From contig KB445817.1 in NCBI GenBank assembly GCA_000320605.2, positions 289,770 through 353,769 of the forward strand: a stretch of DNA of 64,000 bases, written 5' to 3'. This DNA is from Gelatoporia subvermispora B. Lineage: Eukaryota > Basidiomycota > Agaricomycetes > Polyporales > Gelatoporiaceae. The position numbers and the translations under genes were made by a program. The notes beneath the pieces were generated by a model, which saw nothing but the letters and a program-made list of their open reading frames with translations, was not told where the DNA came from and ran no database searches. How positions within the stretch are numbered: the first letter of the stretch is position 1; every line of letters begins with the position of its first letter. Positions 12,061 through 24,246 of this stretch are shown here, piece by piece.

Positions 12061-12465
12061 GGTCGATAGCGTACGTCAAGTATCTAGAAAGGCATGGAAG
12101 ACGCCGTCAGACGAATGGACACTTTCCTGATGGCCTCCCCATCGTGCCTCCCTGGCTATGTTTGCCAAATGTGCACACCTCTCATCGCAAGTCGTCGAAG
12201 GTATCATGTCTCCTGCTTCACCGCCTGCGTTTCTGACGACGCTGTGCCGCTTCTGATTTTGATCATCCCCCAACTCGAGTACGAATATGGCACAATAGGC
12301 AATGGACTTGTCTAATGAGCCGTGTCCGTACTCACGACAAGCTAGCCCGAGGCTTTATATGGGACCGCTTTGACCAAGTCTCAGATGCCTCCGTTCTGTA
12401 GCAGGGGGTGCTAAAGAGCTCGATGAACTCAGTTGAAGATAGGGAGGATCACCTTCTCCTTGACA
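12061..12465. other. No recognisable gene
   Basis: Short opposing frames (12094-12315 plus, 12076-12273 minus) without motif or homologue in the window. Confidence 0.35.
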
Positions 12466-12469
12466 GATC

Positions 12470-13110
12470 ACTGGGCGACGTTTCCTTGTCGCTGCCACAA
12501 TATTCCTCGGGATATGGACCTCTCACTTACGTAGCGATCCGTTTGCAGTCGTCGGTACCATACCCTAACTGAACTCATGCCTGGTTTGCTACGCAAGCGA
12601 GTCCCTGTTGGCAGCCTGTCTTCGACCGCGGACGCGATTACATCTATCAAATATCCACTGGTCTTCTGACTTGTGATTTTTGCCCCGATCCTCCGGTTTG
12701 CTCCCGAAGTCGACTGCGAGAACCTGGATGAAGCAATGGAACGTGTCTCATCGGGCACTACCCGGCGGCGGTGCAGATCGTGATGCGGAAACTTGACGAA
12801 TGTGTCGATGAGTCCCTCGGTGACGCGTACGCATCGCTCAAGCGCAACGGAGATGATAGAGAGGTCTTGTAGAGTCGGGGGTCCGAGAATTACCGATTTC
12901 CCAGAGAGATGCTATAGTGCTTGATACTATATCGTAGTACATTAGACCTCAGCTTCGAAGGGTGTTAGAGTCCGAACGGTGTGGTGAACAAGAGGCGAAA
13001 CGAATTCGTGTAAACTCACGCGTGGTATATCCGTCAACCAGCTTGTCTCGGTACCAGACCTATGGCCCTTCCTCTACCACCAATGGCGAGTGCGACAGGA
13101 CCCTGGTCTT
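12470..13110 (-). repeat. Block C, left arm of the large inverted repeat
   Basis: Inverse of 30.1-31.2 kb. Shared landmarks: GATGAAGCAATGGAACG with CTCATCGGGCAC (about 12728-12758), the TCCGGTTTGCTCC and GTCTTCTGACTT words, and the ACGCGTGGTATATCCGTCAACCAGCTTGTCTC stretch (13019-13050) matched by GACAAGCTGGTTGACGGGATATACCACGCGT at about 30,192-30,222. On the minus strand a short WYRDKLVDG-like frame is shared with the right arm. I do not recognise the family; it may be an F-box-like relic. Confidence 0.5.
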
Positions 13111-14095
13111 GAAGTAAGACCCAGACTGACACTTGATTCGAATACTTACCAAAAGTCTGTTAGCCAGGTAGTCGCGCTTTGGCAAAAAGAAGAAACGCAT
13201 CACAGCAGCCCTCAAACGTTGGTGGGACTACCGTTGGAATATCCACTACAATGTAATCCTCCACTGCCAGGAATATTACAACTGTCCACACCCACTGCTG
13301 TGCTGAGGGGCGAAGGAGCCAGCTTGATTATTGGCGATATCATTCATGCAGGGGACAAACTTGAAGAGCGCAGTAGATAGCCGCTTACGGTGAACGAATC
13401 CAGACTGCGGAGAAGGAGCAAGGTGTGAAACCATGCGTGATCATGCTGTCGAGCGAGCTCATATGCGCGCACGTCCATTCGGTAGAAACGCCCTCGCGCC
13501 CCTCAGCGCTAGAATGCGCGCTCTGATGAAGCGCAGGTCAGACACACGTGATGGGTGACGCGTCTTCCCTCAGTGCGCCCGGTCGCGTTGAGGTAGCACG
13601 GACGTCAACGTCCCCTCCATGCGCTCCTCTTCTCACCGATTACACACCGACTGCAGCACACAGTGAGGGAGGATGAATACCGACTTCGAGAGAGCGCGTG
13701 CATGATCGGGATTTCTCCGCAACTACCACGCTCTCGTATCACGTTATTCCAATAATCATCCCCTTCGTCACCACACGCTGCGGACCGGTGCTCTCTCATA
13801 TGCATAGTCATCCGAGCAGATTTCAGGAAGGGAGCTTCGACGGTTCAGATGTATCGTCGCCGCTCCGGTTGAGCGGATGGGCTTTGTACTACCGAGGCAA
13901 GCAAGCCAGCTGCCCTGCCATAGGTGCGTCGCAGGCCTGTTCACACCTTTGGAGCTCTCACCAATGCTAGTTTAGCCCCCCCTTTTTATCATCGTTTCCG
14001 TCATCTTGAAACACCACGTATGCTTAACTTTGCTCAACTCTCCGGCAGTCTCGACATCTATAGAAGTTATATCTGTCCAGACAGCACTTAGGCTT
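13111..14095. repeat. Spacer plus degenerate block E fragment
   Basis: After about 330 bp without recognisable content, the E core appears in reverse (ACACGTGATGGGTGACGCGTC, about 13541-13561), then the arm with 'CATGATCGGGATTTCTCCGCAACTACCACGCTCTCGTATCACG'. From 13,800 to 13,935 it matches 29,290-29,450 in inverse orientation (GAGCGGATGGGC, GGCAAGCAAGCCAGCTGCCC). Frames are short. Confidence 0.4.
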
Positions 14096-14099
14096 TCGT

Positions 14100-15240
14100 C
14101 GCTTCATGGATCGCTGTATTCAGGTTCTCTCCACACTGAGTGAGGTCCATCTTCGACAGTACGATCCTATAATTTATGCAGGAGTAAAATATTGGGACAT
14201 TAACATTAGAGAATGGTTTTATGATGTTCTCGTCAAGGTGGGCACTAGTTTCACTCCTCCATTTCACGAACTAACAAGGTAGCGTTAAGACACCTGCTGG
14301 ACCTGCATTAGGGAACATTCTTGACATTTACTGAGTCAAGATCCCGAGAATATGCCACGTGCACTGGCATCTGGACAGACTTGTCGTCTATCGAGTCGTT
14401 CCCGTACCTACCAGCTTGATCTATCATCCTCTTGCCTCACCACTCCCGACAGAGCATGTACACCACAGGTGGCTCCCTTTGACGACATAGCTTAGTTCTC
14501 CGTTGTGGTATGTTGCGCTCCGCCTCCGACCGTAAAATCCACGGTGTTGTCTGACCGGGTCATGAACGCGTGTAGTGGACGAGATAACTGGTGGCTCAAA
14601 AGATCTCGGTCCATCCGGTCGAAGGTACGCAGTATCAATTTCTCCCGGACAGGTCACTAGCTGAAGTGTCATATCGCCGGTACAATATGTCTCCGATTGC
14701 ATACTGCTATCTTGGACAGGAGGCCGTTCGCATCCATCGGTATCGTCATCTCAACTGTGCTCATCATCATGTCTACCTGTTCTTCCGCTCACGGACACAA
14801 CTACATGTATCTCCGGGATGTCGCGCTTCTCTATCGCCAGATGCCTCGGATGACCTATCACCTCTGGCGATCAGATTCTGATCATCCGGTAGGTGCACCA
14901 TGTGGCCCAATCCAACATAGAGTATCTGCTGCTCCTCAAATTACCGAGCATACCAACGTGGTGAGTGGTCGACTCGGCTCTCCTGATCCCTACGTAAGTA
15001 CGTCATCTTCTTGTTGAGGTACAAGCGCAGTTCTGAGGCAACTACCCCTTTCAGACATCTTGATTATCTCCGGGGGCGAGCGTAAGCTCAAACTTCGATC
15101 ATGAAACCCATCATTACCACTTCAGGCCGACAAAGGGTATTAGCCAAGGTCCAATTACTTTTGGGTATGTATCACTGGCAGCTGCGCAAGGGCCCAGCAT
15201 TATCGCATAGCATGTCGCGGCCTCAAGCCTGCGATAGGAT
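14100..15240 (+). repeat. Block B, copy 2 (inverse partner of 27.8-29.0 kb)
   Basis: Near-continuous similarity with 27.8-29.0 kb in opposite orientation. The most coding-like part is 14697-15017: a hydrophobic stretch (IGIVISTVLIIMS) followed by HGHNYMYLRDVALLYRQM, MTYHLWRSDSDHPVG and PQITEHTNVVSGRLG, all preserved with few changes in the partner. This could be the membrane exon and cytoplasmic tail of a single-pass protein, but upstream exons cannot be joined. Unknown family. Confidence 0.5.
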
Positions 15241-16440
15241 TTGATTTGCAGTCGTGCATGTTCCGCGCATATAGGCACCGGAAGCCTTTGCTACCGGTGC
15301 TGTGATGGTCCATGCAAAAGCGAACGTCTCCTCACATTCTACTATGTCAGCCCGCTGATCCCAAGCCATGCCATTGATGCGCTCTGTGAGCCGTATGTGC
15401 CCATCCCGGCGACCCAATTCCACGCTATTGCAATGACCACCATCTATTATCTAATACTCGAGTTGCTCGAGGTACGGGTAATAGTAACGAGGGTCAAAGT
15501 ACCGTTGTCCTACACCTGCTCAACCTGCCCAACATCTCGAAACTGAAATGAACATAGTAACAGCGTACATAATACAGGTCCCCTCTCCGGCTTATGTCCG
15601 AGTCGAGCTACCGGGAAGCCTCTCGTACGTAGTCGAACACGACCGCCATCAGTCGTTCTCGTGAGCGAATTCGCCAGTCCCAGGTAGAGCCCCGCAGATA
15701 GGGCGGGGGATTTGAGACTGTCAGACGTCTCCAGGATCTGCTCTTAGACCGACGACCGGCCAACAGTCTTCTATGTATTCTACGGAAACGCTCGAAGTAT
15801 CTCTCCTAAGGGTCTTTCGGCCATCTGGAGGTATTCATCATATGGCGTCCGGATCATATGCCTAGGACCGTTGAACCGAGCGAGGCAGGAAGGAGAGGGG
15901 ACGCCAGGAGTAGCACCACTGAAGCGCCTCACAGGCGTCGAGACCCGCGGTCGAATGGGCTGCCGGGCAGATGCGGGTGCCTAAATATCTGTATGGGTGA
16001 CTCGCCATGAGGACCTACCAGAGCGTGATTCGCCCAGTCCCGTAGAGATCCACGGCAAACTTGAGGTTCAAGAGGTGTAGACAGGTTCGGGTGGTCCTAG
16101 TTCACCAGGCTTCACGAAAAGACAATTGACGCGCCCTACATGACAACTCGGATACGCAGAATGGGCAGTGCTGATCGGTGATATTCAATAGGTAGCACTT
16201 TGTCCAGGTCCGCCGTTCAGAGCCTACTTATTAGGACTGCTCAACCAAGGGACGCGTCGCACCAGGACTTCAAGGGTGTTGACTCGTTGACGAGGGTGTC
16301 CCTGCAAGTGACAGGGAATCGCGAGGGAAGGGTAGGTCTTCGTAGTAAAGACGAGGCACATTCTACGCGAGGTTCCTCAAGTGACGCTGGTCGTCCAGAT
16401 TCCAAGTTATGGGGAGAGTTCGCCTTGAAGGCATCACAGG
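15241..16440. other. No recognisable gene
   Basis: About 1.2 kb; short frames only (91-101 aa), no family motif, no repeat landmark. Confidence 0.35.
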
Positions 16441-16489
16441 TAATCACCGGAGCTCGACGTAGACCAAAAGACTAGATGTAGAAGCGAGC

Positions 16490-17200
16490 AGCAGAGTACT
16501 ATTGAGCGAGCATGAGACCAGACAGAGCTGCGGGAGTCCGCGGAAAACTTGGCAAGTGCTGACTGGGGCGACAGCGACAACGGAACACTGCGACACGAAA
16601 AACGCTGGAAACGCGAGAACGCCGGCCCTGACGCGCATGTAATGGGTGACGCGTCTTCTCAACATCCCCCGGGTGTGCTCGATCGCGACGCGCGTCCAGG
16701 TTGGTCGAGCAGCGCGGACAAGCCCGGCTGTGATCTCGTCTATCATATATATACACATCTCTCACCTGCTGTACCTTGACAGTGTCACACGACGGGACCC
16801 GACTGTCGACTTCGACTTTTCGAGAGAAGCGTATACACGATCGGGCTTCTCCGTGACCACCGTTCTGGCACGACGTCCTTTCAAAGACTGTTCACTTCGT
16901 CATCGCACGCCGCAGGCAGGTCCTCGCCCAATACTGGCCGAGGGATTTTTTGGAGGGTAGTTTGTCCGCGTCAGCTATGCTGTCCGAGCTATCTTCCTGT
17001 ACGACGAGCGTCAGGCCAGGCAAGCGTGCTTTGCCCGAGGTGCGTGGTAGTCCTCTCTCCGAATCGCCTTTTCTCTCGTCATCAGTTACATTTAAGGGCG
17101 CCTGACAGTGTTGACGCTGTTCCCGCAGCGCCGCCGATCCTCGACGTCACGCAACTGCTCCGAATCCCTGTATCCGTGTATAACGTGCCCACTTCCCAGG
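16490..17200 (-). repeat. Block E core copy (reverse)
   Basis: The complement reads TGACGCGTC, CACCCATTACATGCGCGTCAGGGC, TTCTCGCGTTTCCAGCG, TTTCGTGTCGCAGTGTTCCGTTGTCGC and CAGCTCTGTCTGGTCTCATGCTCGCTCAA, that is the same order as at 24.83-25.0, 25.72-25.88 and 41.74-41.89 kb. The arm to the right (16,840-16,960) holds 'ACGATCGGGCTTCTCCGTGACCACCGTTCTGGCACGACGTC'. No intact frame. Confidence 0.55.
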
Positions 17201-19590
17201 TCTTGTAGCATCTTTCGCTCTCGCATTGTCGCGCTGTTCGCCGCAATACGATCTGAAGCCAGCACTCGTTCAATGTTAGCCTGATGGAATTGGTCAGGGT
17301 GGCGGAGGCAGATTGGTCAGGGTTTCAGAGGATTTTCGGGTGGATTGATGAGCATAACTTGCACATGCATAGCGTAGGTATGGGTGACTAATCAGAAAAC
17401 CATAATTGAGCGCACCGCCGAATAACTCCTCCACAACCTCTCATATCAATCCCCGCGGCTCCGCCTGCATCGCGCCAATGATCCCAGGGAAGATCAAATC
17501 CTATACGAGAACTTAGACACCGCTCCCGGTGCTCTTCGCTCCCTGCCAGCCAGGCGTTTCGACGCACCAACGACCGCTCCTCCTGTGAGCTGACGGCGTT
17601 CGGCGCGCGCAGCTCCCCATGTGATCCACGGACTTGCGTGCAATGCCTCAACAATTCTCCACCTCCGCGTTCACATAATAAGGGCCCCATCGTACTATCC
17701 AGCGCGCTCTCTAAAATAGCATCAAAATGCTCGCTCGCTAGGTAGGTCAGTCATCTTCGTCTGACTCTGGCAATGTCAAAATCTTGCGAACTCAGTAGAA
17801 TTCCACCGCGCCTCCTGGAGTCGCCCGGACACGTGTTGCGGTCATGGCGACATGCACAGAATATACCCACGTCGCGCTCGATAGGTATGCAACCTCCTAA
17901 ATCACCGATTTACCATCTGACGCTCAACAAACACACAGATAAACTATCTGTATGGAGACCTTCTGGTTGTGAGGCCCCAGCGCCTTGCTCTCTGAGATCC
18001 GCGATACGCCAGATTCACATATCGGGATTTCTAAGGACAGTCTACCGAGTCTCGGAAAGCAAATATGTACGTTTCCGGTGAGTATCTATTTTGAGTTGGC
18101 TGGTCTACGTCATATGAGCTCAGAAATCAACCGACAGGATCCTCCAGAGACGAGTACTATTCTCGAGCCAATAGCAACCTCAAGATTCATCCTGTGACAC
18201 CGGACGTAGGTGCAGTACTCGCTGAACGCTGTCCGCCTCCAGCTGTCGTCCGAGCATATAGCCTACCTATTCCCGCGCATACATCCATCCAAAGCGAATT
18301 TGATCGGAGCAACAATAATTTCCCTTGAGTACCTCGCTTCCTTGCATATGGTTATGGAAGTAGACATATATTTTTGTGATCCCTAGCAGATACCACGAGT
18401 ACATTGCCCTTGGCAGCAAGGCCTCCCGCAACTGAGCAACGACCGACTACCGCGCAATAGACGCGGATCCAGAGTACACGACGAGTACAGTCAGCAGCTG
18501 ATTACGGCAGTGCGGCTGCTACAAGGTGGACTGCCGGCAATACGAAACACTAGTGCTACCGTAGGGCATGACGTCTTGCATGTTTGTCAGCCGCCTCTCT
18601 GTATGTGCGCTACTGACTTTCAACATATACCCCAGTGCTGAAAATCGAATCCAAGACTAAGGACGACTTCGAGTCGAGTCAAGGATGACTCCCTGGCTAC
18701 TCCGTGTCGAGTTCACCATCTGCGTACATTGCTCAACATCTCAAGATTGGTCTATCTGTCAAATCAAGGGCTCCATTGCGAGTCTGCATACCGGACTGCG
18801 AGTTCGGATCAAAATGTACGTATGCCTCATCCAAAGATGTATCTGTGTACTCATGTTGGAGATGGCGCTCTTTGAGTGCTCAATCAATTCGCGGCATTCG
18901 TAGCGTGTGTGCGGCATACCCACTCAAGGTCAATAACAACTCTGCAATTAGGCGAGACAGGCAGGGTGGGGGGGGGGGGGGCTCAATAGAGCGCATAAGT
19001 CTTGGAGTGAAGGTCCTGACAAGCTTCGTGAGCGTCGCAGTGTTCGTGATCATTCTCGATCTACTACTTTGGTCACGCAGGACTCATATAGTATGGTCAA
19101 CCCGTCAATATATCTCTTGAAGAACTATGCTGTGTGCGAGCGAATGAATGCCGTTCCTGTACCCTGCATGTCGTACTATATGTCTGAACGTCATTGTTTT
19201 GGATATCTCAAGCCCCACCCTGACGACGGGTTCCACCGGGTGCACAGGGCAACAGATCCTAAGTGCCCTCAAAACTCAACACTGGATGAACGGTATGTTC
19301 GGGTTCAAAAGACCAGATGTCTCAGATAATGTGCGATTCCACGAGCCCAGGCCTTGCGGGCATCATACATACACTCCAAGAAAACGGCATCAGCCTACAC
19401 TACAGGGGCTACATGTCGTGCACAGTGCCCATCTCAATGAAAAGGGATTGGTGGATGATAATCATGATCAGCAACAAGGACAACTGCCAGATATTCGAAA
19501 ATATAAAGCCTTCAGTTGCGGTCACCTTAGGATAACGGAGAAGGACGTAACCCACAAGGTAAACTTTCCTCCTACACCGCGAGTGAGTCA
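17201..19590. other. No recognisable gene; contains a 14-G run
   Basis: Frames up to 185 aa (19148-19705, running into the antisense of DUF6533 copy 3) and 138 aa (18704-19120) are present, but none shows a family motif, conserved splice chain or homologue elsewhere in the window. Position 18968-18981 is a run of 14 G. Confidence 0.35.
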
Positions 19591-19593
19591 GCA

Positions 19594-21351
19594 TCAAACG
19601 GTGCATAATAGGCCGGGTGATATTTCGGGCACGGAGGCTATGGAAGCGTTCTGCAAGTCGGCACTCAAATCCGCGCCGGCGCGTGGGTGCTTCATGCCAT
19701 CCTGAGCATCATCGCCATCCCAGCCCATGTCCGCATCGCCGTTCTCAGAGCCACGGTCAAGCGACTCGTCCATGTCGCCAACGAAGGAATCGAACCGCAA
19801 GCGTGAGGTGTGCGAGCGGATCTGGCCAGGATCCTTGTCCCGTACGAAGGACGGTCGAGAGTTGTCGTCGTCTGACGCATGTGCGAGTTGACGGAGGTTC
19901 AAAAGGAAGTGTGTGATGATTATGGAGCACAGCCTGTAGTGCAAAAGGAGTCAAGTGGAACATCTCGTGAAGACACATCACTCACGGCTGGATGAATGCG
20001 GTCGCATAAGTGAATACCTGTATTTCTGGTTCAGTGGAGAAACACTCGTCTCGGACGATATCCAGATACATACGTTGGTGGAAAGCCCAGCAATGTTCAA
20101 TGCAATGAGCGATAAGAAGCCCCTGAATCACTATGTTTAGCATAACGAGGAAATGCCCCTGACAGCACTGACACGAAATACAAGGTCCCTAATATATGAC
20201 CATGAGATCTGATGGAGCAGGGCAAGCTTCAATGACGCACCATCTCGGAGGAGTAGAGTCATGAGCGGTGTCTTCACATTGTGCTTGCGCGACATTTGTA
20301 CCGTAGCCCATGTCTTCCACCATGTGAGCACCAGGATAGTGGTATCTGCTATGATGGAGGGCACTACGGCGATGATCTCCACTGCGAGCATGTGAGCCAA
20401 GGAATGTATAATAGAGGAGACATACATCTGCAGAAGTGGGAGGCATGAGTAACGGGTTATGTGGTGACGACGTGGTCACAAACCTCGTATTCGTCGTCTC
20501 GGATATCTCCTGAAAGCAGAGGCATTGCACTCCGAGAACCGGAAAAGCGCCTAACTGAAAACTGTTGCTGTAGAAAAAAATATACTATGCAAGGGGAGCA
20601 GAACTCAATGATTCATCTCTAGGACCTTTAAACATTTCAAATTCACCGCATTTGTACCCACGGGCACCAAGCTCAGCAAGGTGATCGCAAACGAGAGGAA
20701 TCGGCTGCCTCTGCTGAGAGCATGGACACGGATTCCAGAGAATGCTGTCGAAGCTCCTCAAATGCTCCCCAATATATGTTACGCTCTGCCTTACCTGCCC
20801 ACAGGGTGAACAAGCACAATATGAGGACAGCCACCATATAGTTCAGCACCGCACAGCTGAACATCGAAGGTCAGATGCATGATTCAGATCTGGCTTTTCG
20901 TGACGATTAGCGATCTGACCTCTGGGACGACCTGCGTCAATGACTGCCAGCTCGGTATAGATCAAGGTGCTCACAACGATTGTCCCGGGATGGTAGACCA
21001 ACACCAGGACGTTCAGGATTGTATATGCCAGGATCAACCACCGGTTAGCGTGGAATAGAACCATGGTGCTGGTGAGTTTGCTTCCCCATATTAACTGTAC
21101 TTCTTGAGGGGTCGTGCAGATGTGATCGTAAAGCACGAGGGCTATGAACACGAGGGTAATTTCCTTGGATTCTAGACACTGCGTATGTGACGTACCAGCA
21201 GAGGCAACAACACAATAGTTATCGATGACACTTCAAGGAGCGAATCGCATGTCCTGTCAGCGGAATGGGTGTTCTTGGGTGCCATTGTTACTCACAAGGA
21301 GCTGACGACACCGTCTATCTGATTAGCCAGTGCGCCATCAAATTGAGACAT
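19594..21351 (-). CDS. DUF6533-type membrane protein, copy 3
   Basis: ATG at 21351 (MSQFDGALANQIDG...), last exon 19594-19933 with stop. Spliced signature: FVIDNYCVVASA, LVLYDHICTTPQEVQLIWG, LFHANRWLILAYTILN. Then CAVLNYMVAVLILCLFTLWA, AFSGIRVHALSRGSR, a segment ending EISETTNTRF, MYVSSIIHSLAHMLAVEI, ADTTILVLTWWKTW, LLLRDG, GTLYFVGFLSLIALNIAG, VFTYATAFIQP and the tail LCSIIITHFLLNLRQLA. The tail motif is altered (LRFDSFVGDMDESL against LRFGSFVGNMGESL in paralogues) and the last exon is the shortest of the set (340 nt). The donor after the GTNA exon is GTGAAT rather than GTGAGT. I see no frameshift. Membrane protein of unknown function. Confidence 0.78.
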
Positions 21352-21400
21352 TGTCGCAGGTGAGAGCAAATTCAGTGCCTGGTAGAATGCAGCGGTCAGC

Positions 21401-21409
21401 GTATATATG
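21401..21409 (-). promoter_or_regulatory. TATA-like element of DUF6533 copy 3
   Basis: GTATATATG on the given strand (CATATATAC on the coding strand) followed by GCTGACC, about 55 bp before the ATG at 21351; same word and spacing as in the paralogues. Confidence 0.45.
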
Positions 21410-21439
21410 GCCGTTCGACCCAGGTGTATCAGATATTCG

Positions 21440-22350
21440 CTGACCACACAAGGCAATACGTATCGGCCGGGATTCTTCATCACATCCGATACCAAGTAAT
21501 TATGGGGTCACAGCATTGCCCAGTGTTCAGATATCTAGCTCGTCCACCCTTCAGATTCCAGATGAGCATCAAGTCAACTAAGGTTGCGGAAAGTTTGACA
21601 GTACTTACAATCACATCGGGTATCCCGACGATACGTATGGCAGTGCTTCTGGGCGATGCAATGCTCCTGGAGATAAAGAGCTACTAAATCGAGCACGCCG
21701 CAAACTCCCAGTGTGAAAAGACATCTCCATTTGCATACCTGGGGACCCGCAGGGAACGCTGCTAGGTCTCAGGACGCCACATCATGTTGGTTGAATTGCC
21801 GACCCGGTCACTCCCCGGATGGGAGCACGACAGACGGACTCAACAGTCAGAGCAGCAATAGGGCATTGGTTTTGTCCGCAATGAACCGATCGTTCCTATG
21901 CGGCCTTCCCGTCATGCTTGGGCCGCCCAGACGGATCAGGAGCCAGCGAGCTGAAGCCTGAGACCTGAGGTACAAATGCGAGGTGGCGACATGTTTTAGC
22001 GCATGAGTACGACGGAGGTCAATAGGTTTCTGAATGTGTCTAGGGCCCCCTGCGGCAGGTCATGAACCGAGGCTCACTCCTGTTGTTACATTCGTCTGCG
22101 CTTCTTGCGACGTCCCGGTGCATACAGTCGCATACCGGCCCGGACTGACGTGGGTGACGGCCCATGTTACGTCAGAGTGAACCAATCAATGCATTGGGCT
22201 GGAGGCAGAGGACCGCGTCCTCGGGAGGAACTGCTATAGGCGACTCGTGCAGGAATGCGATTCCTTGATCTGCACTAGCAGAGGTGCTGACATCCGTCTT
22301 AATGAGGTGATGATCGGCGGGCGCGCGATATCCAGCCACGACTAGTGCAC
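21440..22350. repeat. Duplicated upstream block U, copy 3
   Basis: Holds the U landmarks: AAGTCAACTAAGGTTGCGGAAAG, GAAAAGACATCTCCATTTGCATACC, GGGAACGCTGCTAGGTCTCAGGA, then the TTCCCGTCATGCTTGGGCCG stretch and GTCGCATAC-GGCC. Same order as copies 1 and 2. No frame conserved across copies. Confidence 0.5.
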
Positions 22351-23285
22351 AACACGGGTGCGGGTAAGCCGTGCGGGTTGAATACCTTTACCCGCGCGAG
22401 TACGGGCACCGATCGGATGTTGGTTCCCGTCTCCGGGTCATACCCGTCCGAATAGGGCGCCGAAGGACTAGTAACCATTGACCCTATTCATTGAACCCTG
22501 GCTATGCTACACATCTATGAGTACCTTCTAGCACCAAACGTCCGAGTGCCGGACCTCCTTCTTCACTGGCTGCGTGGTCGACAACACAGCGAGGCTTCTG
22601 AGGTTGTTGATCACCTCCCAGCGGCAATTCCCGCCCCAATTCTGGTTTGGTACCTCCCAGCATCGTCAACCATCGGGCCCGGGACGCCGTGCACCTCTCC
22701 TCGAAGGTCTCGCCAGTCAATGTAGCGGCTCATGAGATCAGCTTCCTCCCGTCGAAAGGCACTACCTTCCAGCGGTCTGGTTGTGGTATGCCCGTGTCTT
22801 CGAATTGTTAAGCGTCCCGACCCTCTCAGCAGCTGAGTCAGCTTCCCCTGTCATCCTGTGCGAGCCTCTCGCGTCTTCCGCTGTACTGCACATGTGCAGA
22901 TTTGAAGTGAGCATACCTTCGGGCGACTATCATTGAATTTGAACCAGATGTCGTGGCTGGAGCATTAGATTGTTTTTGCTCACACATGTGCCTGGTGTCT
23001 TTGTCAACAAGCCGTCTCGGGTGAAAGGATGGATAAACCAATGTTCGCTTAGATCTGCTCCGTGACAGACAGCACCTGATGATGTTGAGGGGTACATGTA
23101 TATCATCAACACCCGGTTGCCAACGTCGAAGGACCTATTCGTAGTCCTGTGAACCCGCAGCGTCTCCGCATCGCTATAGTTCCTGCTACCCAAATGTTTA
23201 TTCATAGTCTCATCGCATGTCCGGATTGTACTCAGACGTGACTCACCTGACGATTGTGTACTTATCGTAGGCGGGAAGATCGAAG
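22351..23285. other. No recognisable gene; short CGGGT/ACCCG-rich inverted motif at its start
   Basis: 22360-22367 (GCGGGTAA) pairs with 22388-22395 (TTACCCGC), in a tract with several more CGGGT and ACCCG words up to about 22,450. The remaining 800 bp have only short, unmatched frames (up to 132 aa antisense at 22930-23328). Confidence 0.35.
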
Positions 23286-23289
23286 CCTC

Positions 23290-23650
23290 ATATCTCCGTA
23301 CCCGCTCTCGGATCAGCAATCCGACCAAGATCGGGCATATCTAGGAAGTTAGCGTGAGTGATGCAGGATGCTTCAGATTCGAACGAACAAGGCACCCGCA
23401 CGCGCATACGCAGAGGTAGCGCCGCGCGCCTTATGCGAAAGACAGGATATGTGAATCTTTCCGCCATAGATGGATGTTCAGTGATCCAGCGACAGCGGCG
23501 GCAACTCCAGCGTCTGAGATGCGGCGCCAAGATCGAAGGTAGGAACGGGGAGCATGGGGCGCGTCGCGTTGGACACTGCTCGGCAGCGTTGAGCGTGTCT
23601 GTTCCGTACGAATGATGCAAAGATGACGGATGTTTGCAACGCCCATGCGG
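23290..23650. repeat. Block D, copy 3
   Basis: Carries 'GAGATGCGGCGCCAAGATCGAAGGTAGGAACGGGGAGCATGG' (about 23,515-23,556), the D landmark, and the upstream CGCATACGCAGAGGTAGCGCCGCGCGCC stretch. The 146-aa and 85-aa frames here run on opposite strands and are not conserved in the other D copies. Confidence 0.4.
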
Positions 23651-24238
23651 GTCCTTATACACAGGATGGGGCGGAACGGTGGGACAGCGAGGAGCCCCAG
23701 GAGACCTAGGAAGCGAGCGTGACAACAAAGTCGAGATAGCGGCGAGATCGAGCGCAGTCGCGCGAGGCTAACAACATGTGGCGGCGCGACACGGAATAAT
23801 CTGGACGGTGTGGGGAAGCCTCAGGGTCACCAGTGAGAGAAGGAACAATCTGGTAGACAGGACTGCTACGTACCTGAAGCAAGGCGGGCTCGTCTCTCCT
23901 GGTCATCGTCCGCACAGGCACGATGACGAGCGGCATGCCCAGCACATCGAGGGTCCTCTCCGAGCAGCCGGCCTGCCAATTCTTGAATGGGCTCGGCCTC
24001 CAACGAGCAATGAGCGGCCGGAAGGAATATGGTCCGCCGTGCCAGATAGCGGAGAAGTCCCGAGTCCAATCGCGTGCGCTTGCTTCGATAGTCGTCGACT
24101 CGTCTTTCTCCTGACTGCGTGCTACTGTCAACATGGCGCCAGTGAGAGAAGACGCAGAGTTAAGGAGAGATACAGCGTATCTGCAGTGTGTGAGGTTCGT
24201 CTGCGCTGCTCGAACGCCTGCGATGCCAACCTGGACGC

Positions 24239-24246
24239 GATCAAGC
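24239..24246 (+). repeat. Target-site duplication, left (GATCAAGC)
   Basis: Eight bases repeated exactly at 24836-24843 on the other side of the element. Confidence 0.85.
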
